A DNA stretch of 18,982 nucleotides from an uncultured Opitutia bacterium (lineage in GTDB: Bacteria; Verrucomicrobiota; Verrucomicrobiia; Opitutales; UBA953), in NCBI GenBank assembly GCA_903895475.1, contig CAITUF010000153.1:1-18982 (forward strand), written 5' to 3'. Within the stretch, counting starts at the first letter, position 1. Every line of letters starts with the position of its first letter. Positions 1 through 6,472 of this stretch are shown piece after piece. A program made the translations under genes and the position numbers. The notes under the pieces are model-generated. The model searched no databases. It was given only the letters and a program-made list of their open reading frames with translations, and was not told the DNA's origin.

Positions 1-1371
1 ATTGTTGACGACGAGAAGCACACACGCGATGGCCTGCGCGCCGCGCTCGAGGATAAGTATGAGACCTTCGTGGCGAAGGATGCCGCGGAAGCGGCGCGCC
101 TCATGCAGGATGTCCCCCCCGACGCGGTGCTGACCGACCTGCGGATGGCGGGCGAGGACGGGATGGCGGTGATCGACCGGGCGCTCAAACTTTCGCCGCA
201 ACCCGTGTGTCTGATGATGACGGCCTATGGCGACGTGGAGACGGCCGTGCAAGCGATGAGCCGCGGCGCTTATTGGTTCATGCAGAAGCCCGTCGATCTC
301 CGGCAGGTCGAATTGCTCTTGGAGCGAGGACTGAAGGCCCGGGCGACGGAGAAGGAAGTCACCGTGCTGAAGACCCGCCTTGATCGCAAGTTCTCGCTGG
401 GTGAAGTCGTGGGCTCATCCGCCGCCTTGCAGCATTCCATCGAGCAGGTCCGCTCGGTGGCGACCTCGAACGCGACCGTGCTGTTACTCGGAGAGACCGG
501 GACCGGCAAAGAGCTGTTCGCTCAGATGATTCATCAGGCGAGTAATCGTGCGAAGGGCCCCTTCATGGCAGTCCATTGCGCGGCCATTCCGGCTAATCTC
601 CTAGAGAGCGAGCTCTTCGGGCACGAGAAAGGCTCCTTCACGGGGGCGACCGAACGTCGCGTCGGCCGTTTCGAGTCCGCTGATGGCGGAACGCTTTTCC
701 TCGACGAAATTGGCGAGATCGACGCGACGACGCAGATAAAGCTACTGCGTTTTCTGGAGACCCGCAGCGTCGAACGCCTCGGTTCACATAAGCCGATTAC
801 CCTCGACCTCCGCTTGGTGTGCGCGACGAACCGCGATTTACTGCAGATGGTGAAGGAAGGTAAGTTCCGTGAAGACCTTTACTACCGCCTTTCCGTCGTG
901 CCTTTGCGGATGCCGCCCTTGCGTGAGCGGACGGATGACATCCCCCTGCTTTTGGCGCATTACCTAAAACGCTTCGCAACGGAGAATAACCTGGCGGAGG
1001 TGCGCTTGGCCGCCGATGCCTTGGCGGTGTTGGCTCGCTACCCGTGGCCTGGTAATATTCGTGAACTCCGAAACACGTGCGAGAACCTGGCAGTGCTCCG
1101 CGCAGGTAAGATGGTCGGCGCGGCTGATCTCGATGCGCGCTACACCCAGCCGACGAGCCTCGGCGGGAGCGTCCGCCCCGTCCTACCAGCGGCCACGGGG
1201 GGCATGTTTGATAAGGAGCAGAACGAGAAGGAGCTCCTGAAACAGGCTTTAGCTTCCGCCGCTGGCAATCGGACGAAGGCCGCCGAGCTGCTGGGGATTT
1301 CGCGGCGAACGTTGCACCGGAAACTTTTACAATGGCCCGAGTTAGAAGTCGGCCCGCCGCCGCATGCTTAA
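1..1371 (+). CDS. Sigma-54-dependent response regulator, NtrC/AtoC type (5' end missing)
   Basis: Two-component transcription activator that would open sigma-54 promoters after phosphorylation. The frame is open from base 1, starting at IVDDE, so only the first few residues lie outside the window. Visible residues 1-110 are a receiver domain: acidic pocket D3/D4, phospho-acceptor D46 in TDLRM, T74 and K96. Residues 132-365 are the AAA+ ATPase, with Walker A GETGTGKE (164-171), sigma-54 contact loop GSFTGA (211-216; the common form is GAFTGA and the key Thr is kept) and Walker B LFLDE (232-236). The C-terminus carries a Fis-type helix-turn-helix (NRTKAAELLGISRRTLHRKL). The GTG at 70 lies inside the receiver domain and is not the start. 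The stop overlaps the next gene by 8 bp, so the two are probably co-translated. The partner kinase is presumably upstream. Family is certain; target genes are unknown. Confidence 0.95.
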   Translation: MVDDEKHTRDGLRAALEDKYETFVAKDAAEAARLMQDVPPDAVLTDLRMAGEDGMAVIDRALKLSPQPVCLMMTAYGDVETAVQAMSRGAYWFMQKPVDLRQVELLLERGLKARATEKEVTVLKTRLDRKFSLGEVVGSSAALQHSIEQVRSVATSNATVLLLGETGTGKELFAQMIHQASNRAKGPFMAVHCAAIPANLLESELFGHEKGSFTGATERRVGRFESADGGTLFLDEIGEIDATTQIKLLRFLETRSVERLGSHKPITLDLRLVCATNRDLLQMVKEGKFREDLYYRLSVVPLRMPPLRERTDDIPLLLAHYLKRFATENNLAEVRLAADALAVLARYPWPGNIRELRNTCENLAVLRAGKMVGAADLDARYTQPTSLGGSVRPVLPAATGGMFDKEQNEKELLKQALASAAGNRTKAAELLGISRRTLHRKLLQWPELEVGPPPHA

Positions 1372-2221
1372 GGCTTGGCTATGGTGCGCGGTTGCGGCGA
1401 CCTCCGTGCTCGGCGCGGATATTGCAGGCTCCGATCTTTTGAAGGCTGCGCTAACGGAGGGGCTCCGGCAGGCTGCCCCAGCCTCCTCGGTCGACTTTGC
1501 GGGCACGCTCCCCGGTCGGCGGAGTTTGGCGGATGGTCGCTCGTCCGTCGCTTTACTCTTTCAGAAAGACGGTGAGCCCGATCCCTCCGCGCCTGCCGGC
1601 CAGACCCTGCAGCGGTACCTCTTGGCTAATGCCGCGGTCGTCGTGGCGGTCCATAAGTCTAATCGTCAGAACCAGGTAAGCTTTGCCGACCTCAACAGTT
1701 TGTTGGCCAAGGACCCGAAGGTTTATTATGTGAACTGGAACGACCTCGCCGGGGGGAACCTCTCGGAAACGATTCTCACCTATCTTTACGCCCCCCATGG
1801 GGCTTTTGCCCGGGAACTCATCCAGGGGGTACCTTTAAACAAGCAGCCCTTTCGTCAGGAAGTGAATATGGTCATGGACTGGGCTCCCGTCGGCCAAAGC
1901 CTGGCTACTCGTCCGGCGACCATAGCCTTCGCCCCCGCCCTGCCCGTAGGCTCCGAGGGCCGCTTGCTCCAGGTCTCGGATGGACGCCCCGGTAAGGCGA
2001 CCACCGCCTATTCCCCGGACGAGATGAATATCTATAACGGGGACTACCCTTTGCGCCTGCCCCTGTATCTTTATGTGCGGACAGATAAGCACGCTGTACA
2101 TAAAGATGCCCTGAAATGGCTATTTTCTGAGGCCGCGGCCGAGCAGATTCGCGCTTTAGGCCTCTACCCTGCCCCCAAGGCCATCCGCGAGCGTTTAGCC
2201 CAAAGGCTTGACAGCCGTTAA
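1364..2221 (+). CDS. Secreted PstS-like phosphate/anion-binding protein
   Basis: A 285-residue protein with a signal peptide (LKAWLWCAVAATSVLG, likely cut before AD at 18-19) and the pattern of the PstS-like periplasmic binding superfamily. An early AGSDLL stretch is followed by a hydrophobic strand with a VSFADLNSLLAKD segment, comparable to the 'L..L..I..G' segment of PstS, and late by PLRLPLYLYV and a terminal helical KWLFSEAAAEQI. In the family these proteins capture phosphate or a related anion in the periplasm, for ABC import or for signalling. No pstC, pstA or pstB lies in the window, so a sensory or scavenging role is as likely as transport. The ATG sits inside the end of the sigma-54 regulator gene (8-bp overlap), which implies one operon. 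The nearby phoBR pair supports a phosphate theme, but the ligand itself is inferred. Confidence 0.75.
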   Translation: MLKAWLWCAVAATSVLGADIAGSDLLKAALTEGLRQAAPASSVDFAGTLPGRRSLADGRSSVALLFQKDGEPDPSAPAGQTLQRYLLANAAVVVAVHKSNRQNQVSFADLNSLLAKDPKVYYVNWNDLAGGNLSETILTYLYAPHGAFARELIQGVPLNKQPFRQEVNMVMDWAPVGQSLATRPATIAFAPALPVGSEGRLLQVSDGRPGKATTAYSPDEMNIYNGDYPLRLPLYLYVRTDKHAVHKDALKWLFSEAAAEQIRALGLYPAPKAIRERLAQRLDSR

Positions 2222-2236
2222 GCAGATTGGTCTGCT
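2208..2236 (+). promoter_or_regulatory. Candidate promoter of tRNA-Gly, overlapping a small hairpin
   Basis: A perfect TTGACA (2208-2213) lies in the last codons of the PstS-like gene. After 17 bp comes TCTGCT (2231-2236), a poor -10 (3/6). Transcription would begin near 2243, just before the tRNA at 2249. Bases 2221-2236 form a perfect inverted repeat, AGCAGA-TTGG-TCTGCT, starting on the last base of the upstream stop codon. It lacks a T-tract, so it is not a normal terminator. Confidence 0.4.
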
Positions 2237-2248
2237 CACTCTCCGAAA

Positions 2249-2323
2249 GCGCGCGTAGCTCAATGGTAGAGTACCACCTTGCCAAGGTGGCTGTTGCTGG
2301 TTCAAGTCCAGTCGCGCGCTCCA
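2249..2323 (+). tRNA. tRNA-Gly (anticodon GCC)
   Basis: Complete cloverleaf. The acceptor stem GCGCGCG pairs with CGCGCGC, followed by discriminator T and an encoded CCA. U8-A9 precede the D arm (GCTCAATGGTAGAGTA). The anticodon stem is CCACC/GGTGG around loop TTGCCAA with GCC at 2281-2283. The T arm is CTGG-TTCAAGT-CCAG. It decodes GGC and GGU glycine codons. It stands alone between the PstS-like gene and the terminator, with its own likely promoter. Confidence 0.97.
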
Positions 2324-2327
2324 CTTT

Positions 2328-2358
2328 AACCCACCCTAACCGGTGGGTTTCTTGTTTT
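2328..2358 (+). terminator. Rho-independent terminator after tRNA-Gly
   Basis: The 8-bp stem AACCCACC (2328-2335) / GGTGGGTT (2342-2349) closes a 6-nt loop and is followed by the T-rich TCTTGTTTT. It starts 5 nt after the tRNA CCA. Its T-tract overlaps the phoR stop codon on the other strand, and the stem may also stop phoR transcripts. Confidence 0.8.
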
Positions 2359-3601
2359 AGGCGGCAACTGGCAGGGTCACCGTCACCCGCAAGCCCTTCG
2401 GACGGACGTTATCCGCCGTCACTGACCCGCCGTGAAGTTCGGCTACCTGTCGGACGATACTCAGGCCTAGGCCACTCCCACCCGCTCGACGTGATTTGTC
2501 CGTTCGGTAGAACCGGTCGAAGAGTCGCGGGAGATCGACGGCGGCGACGCCTGCCCCATCGTCCTGAATTTCTAGGGCGACGCCGCCAGGCACATGCGAG
2601 GTACGAATCAGGATGTGCGTGGCGCCCGCGGCGTGCGCGAGTGCGTTCTCGATGAGGTTCTGGACGAGCCGACGGGCTTGCACGGGATCAGCCGCGGCAC
2701 TCTCCTCCGCCCGGAGGTCGAGCTCAATGGTGACCTTGGCCGCTCGGCAACGTGGGCTGAGCTCTTCGGCGACTTCGCGGCACGCGCGATGCAGTGCACC
2801 CCGCTCGCGTCGCATGGGGTCATGGGAGCTCTCCAAGCTGGCTAAGGCGAGCAAGCCTTCAACGAGACCCTGTAGACGTCCGACGGAGGAAACAATTTTT
2901 TGGATGAACCGCGCCCGGTCTTCCGGCGTCATCGTCGCTTGGTCGTCGGCCAGTGTTTCTGCATAGCCACGGAGAATCGTCACCGGCGTGCGGAGGTCGT
3001 GCGAGACGTTCGTGACAAACTCACGTTCCATCGCTTGAAGCCGTTTCAGTGCGGTCACTTCGGCCAAGACAAAGATGACCGCGCCTTCGCCGAAGGCTTC
3101 GGGGTCGGTACGCGCCCCGGCGGCTTGAATCCACGCGTCAGCGAGCGGCGCCCGGTGCAGTAAGATCGTCTCCCCCGCCCTGCCCTCGCGGCGCACTTGC
3201 CGAATCAGTTCGATGAAATCAGCGCTCCGCACCAACGGCACGATGGATGCGCCCAGTTCAGCATCGGATAAGCCAAACAATGCGTTCGCTGCGGGATTCG
3301 CTAGCCGGAGGCGGTCCTGAGCGTCGACGACGAGCACGGCGTCCGTCAGTGGGGCCAAGAGTGCATCCACACGCTTAGCCGCCGCCGAACGGATCTCCTC
3401 TTCGGTTAACGTGCGTCCTTCGATTGCCGTAAAGAGGTCATCCAGCGAGAGCCAACGGATTAACCAGCCCTGCGGCCTTCCCTCGGTTCCTCCACTCAGC
3501 AGCGAGCGTCGGCACCAACGGAGGCAGTGGCCCAGTTCGGAGACGCACCAGCCAACCAGGCCAAGCCCGATGGCGAGTATCATCCAAGGAAGCCAGCTCA
3601 T
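2357..3601 (-). CDS. phoR: PhoR-type sensor histidine kinase
   Basis: A 414-residue membrane histidine kinase that would phosphorylate the response regulator encoded just upstream. One transmembrane helix is visible (about residues 5-22), followed by a cytoplasmic basic stretch, a PAS domain (about 75-180), the DHp domain with phospho-acceptor H201 in VSHDLRTP, and the catalytic domain with N-box NLIENA (N319), G1 DDGAGV (347-352), F-box LFDRFYR and G2 GSGLGL (375-380). No periplasmic sensor domain exists, as in phosphate-type PhoR, which senses through the Pst/PhoU system. ATG at 3599-3601 has no clear Shine-Dalgarno, but upstream in-frame codons give no other start before a stop. The gene is 49 bp downstream of phoB. 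Assignment as PhoR rests on architecture and pairing; a non-phosphate kinase of the same family is possible. Confidence 0.85.
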   Translation of the reverse strand: MSWLPWMILAIGLGLVGWCVSELGHCLRWCRRSLLSGGTEGRPQGWLIRWLSLDDLFTAIEGRTLTEEEIRSAAAKRVDALLAPLTDAVLVVDAQDRLRLANPAANALFGLSDAELGASIVPLVRSADFIELIRQVRREGRAGETILLHRAPLADAWIQAAGARTDPEAFGEGAVIFVLAEVTALKRLQAMEREFVTNVSHDLRTPVTILRGYAETLADDQATMTPEDRARFIQKIVSSVGRLQGLVEGLLALASLESSHDPMRRERGALHRACREVAEELSPRCRAAKVTIELDLRAEESAAADPVQARRLVQNLIENALAHAAGATHILIRTSHVPGGVALEIQDDGAGVAAVDLPRLFDRFYRTDKSRRAGGSGLGLSIVRQVAELHGGSVTADNVRPKGLRVTVTLPVAA

Positions 3602-3650
3602 CGAACTAAGAGCGTGCGACCGGGGGTCGTTCGGTGCGAGTGCAAAGCAC

Positions 3651-4355
3651 TCATCCCGTTACGCGATAGCCGACCCCGCGGACCGTCTCGATGACATCAC
3701 CCGAGGGCCCGAGTTTTTCACGGAGACGGCGGACGTGCGTGTCGACCGTACGCGTTTCTAAGTCGGGCGAATAATTCCAGACGTCGGAGAGGAGCTCTTC
3801 GCGGGACTGCACGCGGCCTTTACGCTCCAAGAGTAGGCGGAGTAACTTAAATTCGGTGGCCGTTAATTCGAGGGGCTTCCCGGCGGCGGTGACTTCATGC
3901 CGCTCGATGTCGAGCAGGAGCGCTCCTGCGGCGAGCCGGGTTGAGGGCTTGGCCGCGGCGGATTTAGCACGTCTGAGCAACGCCTGCGCCCGGAGCATGA
4001 GTTCACGCACGTCAAATGGCTTGGTGACGTAATCGTCGGCGCCCGACTCCAGGCCGCGCACTTTGTCGGCGGTCTCCCCTTTCGCGGTCAGAAAAATAAC
4101 AGGGGTGTCTTGTAGTAAGGCATCCGCTCGAACCATGCGCAGCAACTGCACGCCGGTGAGTTCGGGCATCATGACATCTAAGATGATGAGGTCGGGGCGG
4201 AAGTCGCGGGCGAGGCCGATGGCCCGGAGCGGATCGTTTAAACTGCGTACTGCGTACCCGGCTTGGCGGAATTTATAATCCAAGAGCTCGGTGACATCCG
4301 TCTCATCGTCTACGACGAGGATGCGTTTGAGGTGTTCAGCGTCTTGAGTGGCCAT
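3651..4355 (-). CDS. phoB: PhoB-type OmpR-family response regulator
   Basis: DNA-binding response regulator, 234 residues from the chosen ATG. Residues 10-120 are the receiver: DDE acidic pocket (16-18), phospho-acceptor D60 in LIILDVMMPE, T90 and K112 in TKPFD. Residues about 142-234 are an OmpR/PhoB winged helix, with ELTATEFKLL at its start and the recognition helix TVDTHVRRLREKLG followed by the GVGYRV wing. Length and motif order fit PhoB, and it is paired with the PhoR-like kinase downstream. An in-frame GTG at 4380-4382 would add nine residues. The ATG at 4353-4355 was preferred because it places KRILVVDDE at the usual distance; neither start has a convincing Shine-Dalgarno. In the family it activates phosphate-starvation genes. 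Confidence 0.88.
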   Translation of the reverse strand: MATQDAEHLKRILVVDDETDVTELLDYKFRQAGYAVRSLNDPLRAIGLARDFRPDLIILDVMMPELTGVQLLRMVRADALLQDTPVIFLTAKGETADKVRGLESGADDYVTKPFDVRELMLRAQALLRRAKSAAAKPSTRLAAGALLLDIERHEVTAAGKPLELTATEFKLLRLLLERKGRVQSREELLSDVWNYSPDLETRTVDTHVRRLREKLGPSGDVIETVRGVGYRVTG

Positions 4356-4382
4356 AGATATAAATAACGATGGTATCGCCAC

Positions 4383-4555
4383 GAGCGCCAGATTTAGGTG
4401 TCAATTAAGGCGATTGGGTTACGGAGGGTTTTAATGTACATAAATCTATGATGATTATATACTTAACACATATCGTCACCTGATTGTTTCACGCCTAAGG
4501 CACAAGTGTTACATAGGCACTGTTCCACGTAGAACATCGCCACCCCGCCCTGCCC
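4383..4555 (-). promoter_or_regulatory. AT-rich intergenic region with candidate phoB promoter
   Basis: About 170 bp between mnmG and phoB, clearly AT-richer than its surroundings at 4430-4490. On the minus strand a perfect TATAAT lies at 4459-4454, giving a start near 4447 and a leader of about 90 nt to phoB, but without a consensus -35. An isolated TTGACA lies nearer the gene (4404-4399) with no good -10. I could not recognise a convincing Pho box. A near-perfect parS site lies upstream at 4521-4536. Confidence 0.4.
4521..4536. promoter_or_regulatory. parS-like ParB-binding site, one mismatch
   Basis: TGTTCCACGTAGAACA differs in one base from the perfect palindrome TGTTCCACGTGGAACA found inside mnmG. 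That palindrome is the known chromosomal parS form in Pseudomonas and relatives, and the Bacillus form is TGTTTCACGTGAAACA. It lies 20 bp beyond the mnmG stop codon. Confidence 0.6.
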
Positions 4556-6445
4556 TTACGCACTCTTCTGCGCTCTAAATAATACCATCAACAAAGAGAT
4601 GTCCGCCGGGTTCACGCCACTGATCCGGCTCGCTTGGCCGAGGGTCTGCGGCTGAATGGCCTGGAGCTTCTGACGCGCCTCAATCCGCAGTCCATAGGCC
4701 TTTAGGAAGTCAAAGTTTGCTGGCACCTTAAAGGATTCAAGGTCGTGGAGTTTGCGGGCGGATCGGCGTTCGCGATCCAAGTAACCTCGGTATTTGACGC
4801 GATACATGACTTCGGCTTGGACCTCGGGTGTTTCTGCCAGGAAGCTCGGCGGCAGGTCCGCCGGCACGCCTTCAACATTTCTTCGGAGTACATCGCCGGC
4901 TAGTCCGCCACTAATGGCGATCTTTTCGAGGTATTCGGTCCAATGTGCGACCTGGGTGGCCTTGGATTCAATTCGGGCTAAACGAGCAGCCGGGACGAGA
5001 CCGTAATCTGCAATTTTGGACTTCAGGCGGAGTTCAGCGCTGCCATGGTTGAATAAAAGGCGGTATTCGGCCCGGCTCGTGAACATGCGGTAAGGCTCTT
5101 GGGTGCCTTTAGACACCAAGTCGTCGATGAGGACCCCAATATAGGCCTCGTCGCGCCCAATGACCATCGGAGTCAGGCCTTGGACCCTACAGGCGGCGTT
5201 AACCCCAGCGACCAGCCCTTGAGCGGCGGCTTCTTCGTAGCCTGAGGTCCCATTGATCTGCCCAGCGAAGAAGAGGCCTTCGACTTTCTTAGATTCGAGG
5301 GTGGGGTAGAGCTGGGTGGGTGGGGCAAAGTCATATTCCACGGCATAGGCCGGCCGGAGCATGACGGCTTTTTCTAGCCCCGGGATAGAGTGGAGCATCT
5401 CGAGCTGAATATCAAAGGGCAGGGAGGTGGAGAGCCCATTGATATACCACTCATCCGTATTCCGGCCCTCGGGTTCCAGGAATAGCTTGTGGGAGTCCTT
5501 CTCCGAGAACTTCACAAACTTATCTTCAATCGAGGGGCAGTAGCGCGGGCCAACCCCTTTAATCTCTCCCCCGTAGAGAGGAGAGCGGTGGAGGTTATCG
5601 TGGACGATCTTGCCGGTTGCCCCCGAGGCCTCGGTCATCCAGCAGGAGACCTGATCGCTGCCCGGAGTCCATCCAGGGAGGCGCTCACCCCGTTGTTCCA
5701 CGTGGAACATGTCGGCTTCTTGCCGGGTATCATGGAAGGCAAAAAGGGTGGGGGAGAGGTCGCCGGCTTGCTCTTCGCATTGGCTAAAATCAATGGACGA
5801 GCCGAGGATGCGCGGAGGGGTGCCGGTCTTCAGGCGCTGCAGCTCAATTCCAGCGTCTAAGAAACTGCTAGACAACGACTTAGCACTAAAATCACCCAAG
5901 CGACCGCCTTCCGTTTTATTATTCCCGATGTGCATCAAGCCGCGCAGAAAAGTGCCCGTCGTGACCACGACGGTTTTACCGTAGAAGGCTAGGTCGAGGT
6001 TAGTGTTCACCCCGACCACGGCCCCGTGCTCAAAGATGAGGCCGGTGACCATGGCCTGGAAGATGGTTAGCCCGGGTTGAAGTTCGCAGAGGTGCTTCAT
6101 CCGGAACTGATACGCCTTCTTGTCGCATTGCGCCCGCGGGGCTTGGACGGCAGGACCTTTGGAGGAGTTCAGCAGGCGGAACTGGATACCGGTCGTATCG
6201 GCGGTCAGGCCCATCTCGCCGCCGAGGGCATCGATTTCGCGGACGATGTGCCCCTTGGCCTGTCCCCCGATGGCGGGGTTACAGCTCATTTGCGCAATAG
6301 TATCAATATTCCCACTGAGCAGTAGGACCTCAACGCCCATGCGAGCCGCGGCTAAGGCGGCTTCGACGCCCGCATGGCCCGCCCCGCAGACAATGACGTC
6401 GTAGGGCCGAGAGGGGCCGAGGCGGATTTCTTTGGGCGGTCGCAT
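4556..6445 (-). CDS. mnmG: tRNA uridine-5-carboxymethylaminomethyl modification enzyme MnmG (GidA)
   Basis: FAD-dependent subunit of the MnmE-MnmG complex, which adds the carboxymethylaminomethyl or aminomethyl group at C5 of wobble U34 in several tRNAs. The 629 residues match the usual length. The N-terminus has the FAD-binding GAGHAG (21-26). The two conserved cysteines are C55 in MSCNPAIGG and C303 in GPRYCPSIEDK. The C-terminal helical domain that contacts MnmE and tRNA contains YRGYLDRE. Residues about 240-265 form a loop that looks longer than in E. coli and contains MFHVEQ (246-251), encoded by a parS palindrome. ATG at 6443-6445 has a perfect AGGAGGG Shine-Dalgarno 9 nt upstream, unusual in this window and embedded in hairpins. 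It lies 27 bp after mnmE. Confidence 0.98.
   Translation of the reverse strand: MRPPKEIRLGPSRPYDVIVCGAGHAGVEAALAAARMGVEVLLLSGNIDTIAQMSCNPAIGGQAKGHIVREIDALGGEMGLTADTTGIQFRLLNSSKGPAVQAPRAQCDKKAYQFRMKHLCELQPGLTIFQAMVTGLIFEHGAVVGVNTNLDLAFYGKTVVVTTGTFLRGLMHIGNNKTEGGRLGDFSAKSLSSSFLDAGIELQRLKTGTPPRILGSSIDFSQCEEQAGDLSPTLFAFHDTRQEADMFHVEQRGERLPGWTPGSDQVSCWMTEASGATGKIVHDNLHRSPLYGGEIKGVGPRYCPSIEDKFVKFSEKDSHKLFLEPEGRNTDEWYINGLSTSLPFDIQLEMLHSIPGLEKAVMLRPAYAVEYDFAPPTQLYPTLESKKVEGLFFAGQINGTSGYEEAAAQGLVAGVNAACRVQGLTPMVIGRDEAYIGVLIDDLVSKGTQEPYRMFTSRAEYRLLFNHGSAELRLKSKIADYGLVPAARLARIESKATQVAHWTEYLEKIAISGGLAGDVLRRNVEGVPADLPPSFLAETPEVQAEVMYRVKYRGYLDRERRSARKLHDLESFKVPANFDFLKAYGLRIEARQKLQAIQPQTLGQASRISGVNPADISLLMVLFRAQKSA
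5694..5709. promoter_or_regulatory. parS site (perfect 16-bp palindrome) inside mnmG
   Basis: TGTTCCACGTGGAACA is a perfect palindrome and equals a known ParB (Spo0J) centromere sequence in other bacteria. It is read through by mnmG as MFHVEQ. In many bacteria mnmG lies close to parAB and oriC, so both position and sequence support a chromosome-segregation role. Confidence 0.8.
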
Positions 6446-6470
6446 AGGAGGCTTCCCTCCTAGCGGAGGG
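6445..6470 (-). promoter_or_regulatory. mnmG leader: Shine-Dalgarno inside two mutually exclusive hairpins
   Basis: Reading the minus strand, the mnmE-mnmG gap contains CCCTCC-GCTA-GGAGGG (6470-6455, 6-bp stem), overlapping TAGGAGG-GAAG-CCTCCTA (6462-6445, 7-bp stem reaching the A of the start codon). Both stems use the same AGGAGG Shine-Dalgarno, so only one can form at a time and each would hide the ribosome site. Ribosomes ending at the mnmE stop (6475-6473) could melt the first stem. Function as a translational-coupling switch is inferred. Confidence 0.55.
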
Positions 6471-6472
6471 AA

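Noticed and set aside
2227..2655. Open frame running through the tRNA into phoR antisense.
   Set aside because: It contains a complete tRNA gene and a terminator, and the rest is the complement of the conserved kinase domain.
4485..4500. A third parS-like site beginning TGTTTCACG.
   Set aside because: Only the left half matches; about 11 of 16 bases agree with the Bacillus-type consensus and the right arm is missing.
4485..4515. Hairpin GCCTA...TAGGC after mnmG as a terminator.
   Set aside because: The outer stem is only 5 bp with a large loop and no T-tract follows.
4383..4555. Replication origin next to mnmG.
   Set aside because: An AT-rich patch is present but I found no cluster of DnaA boxes (TTATCCACA-like), and dnaA, dnaN and rpmH are absent.
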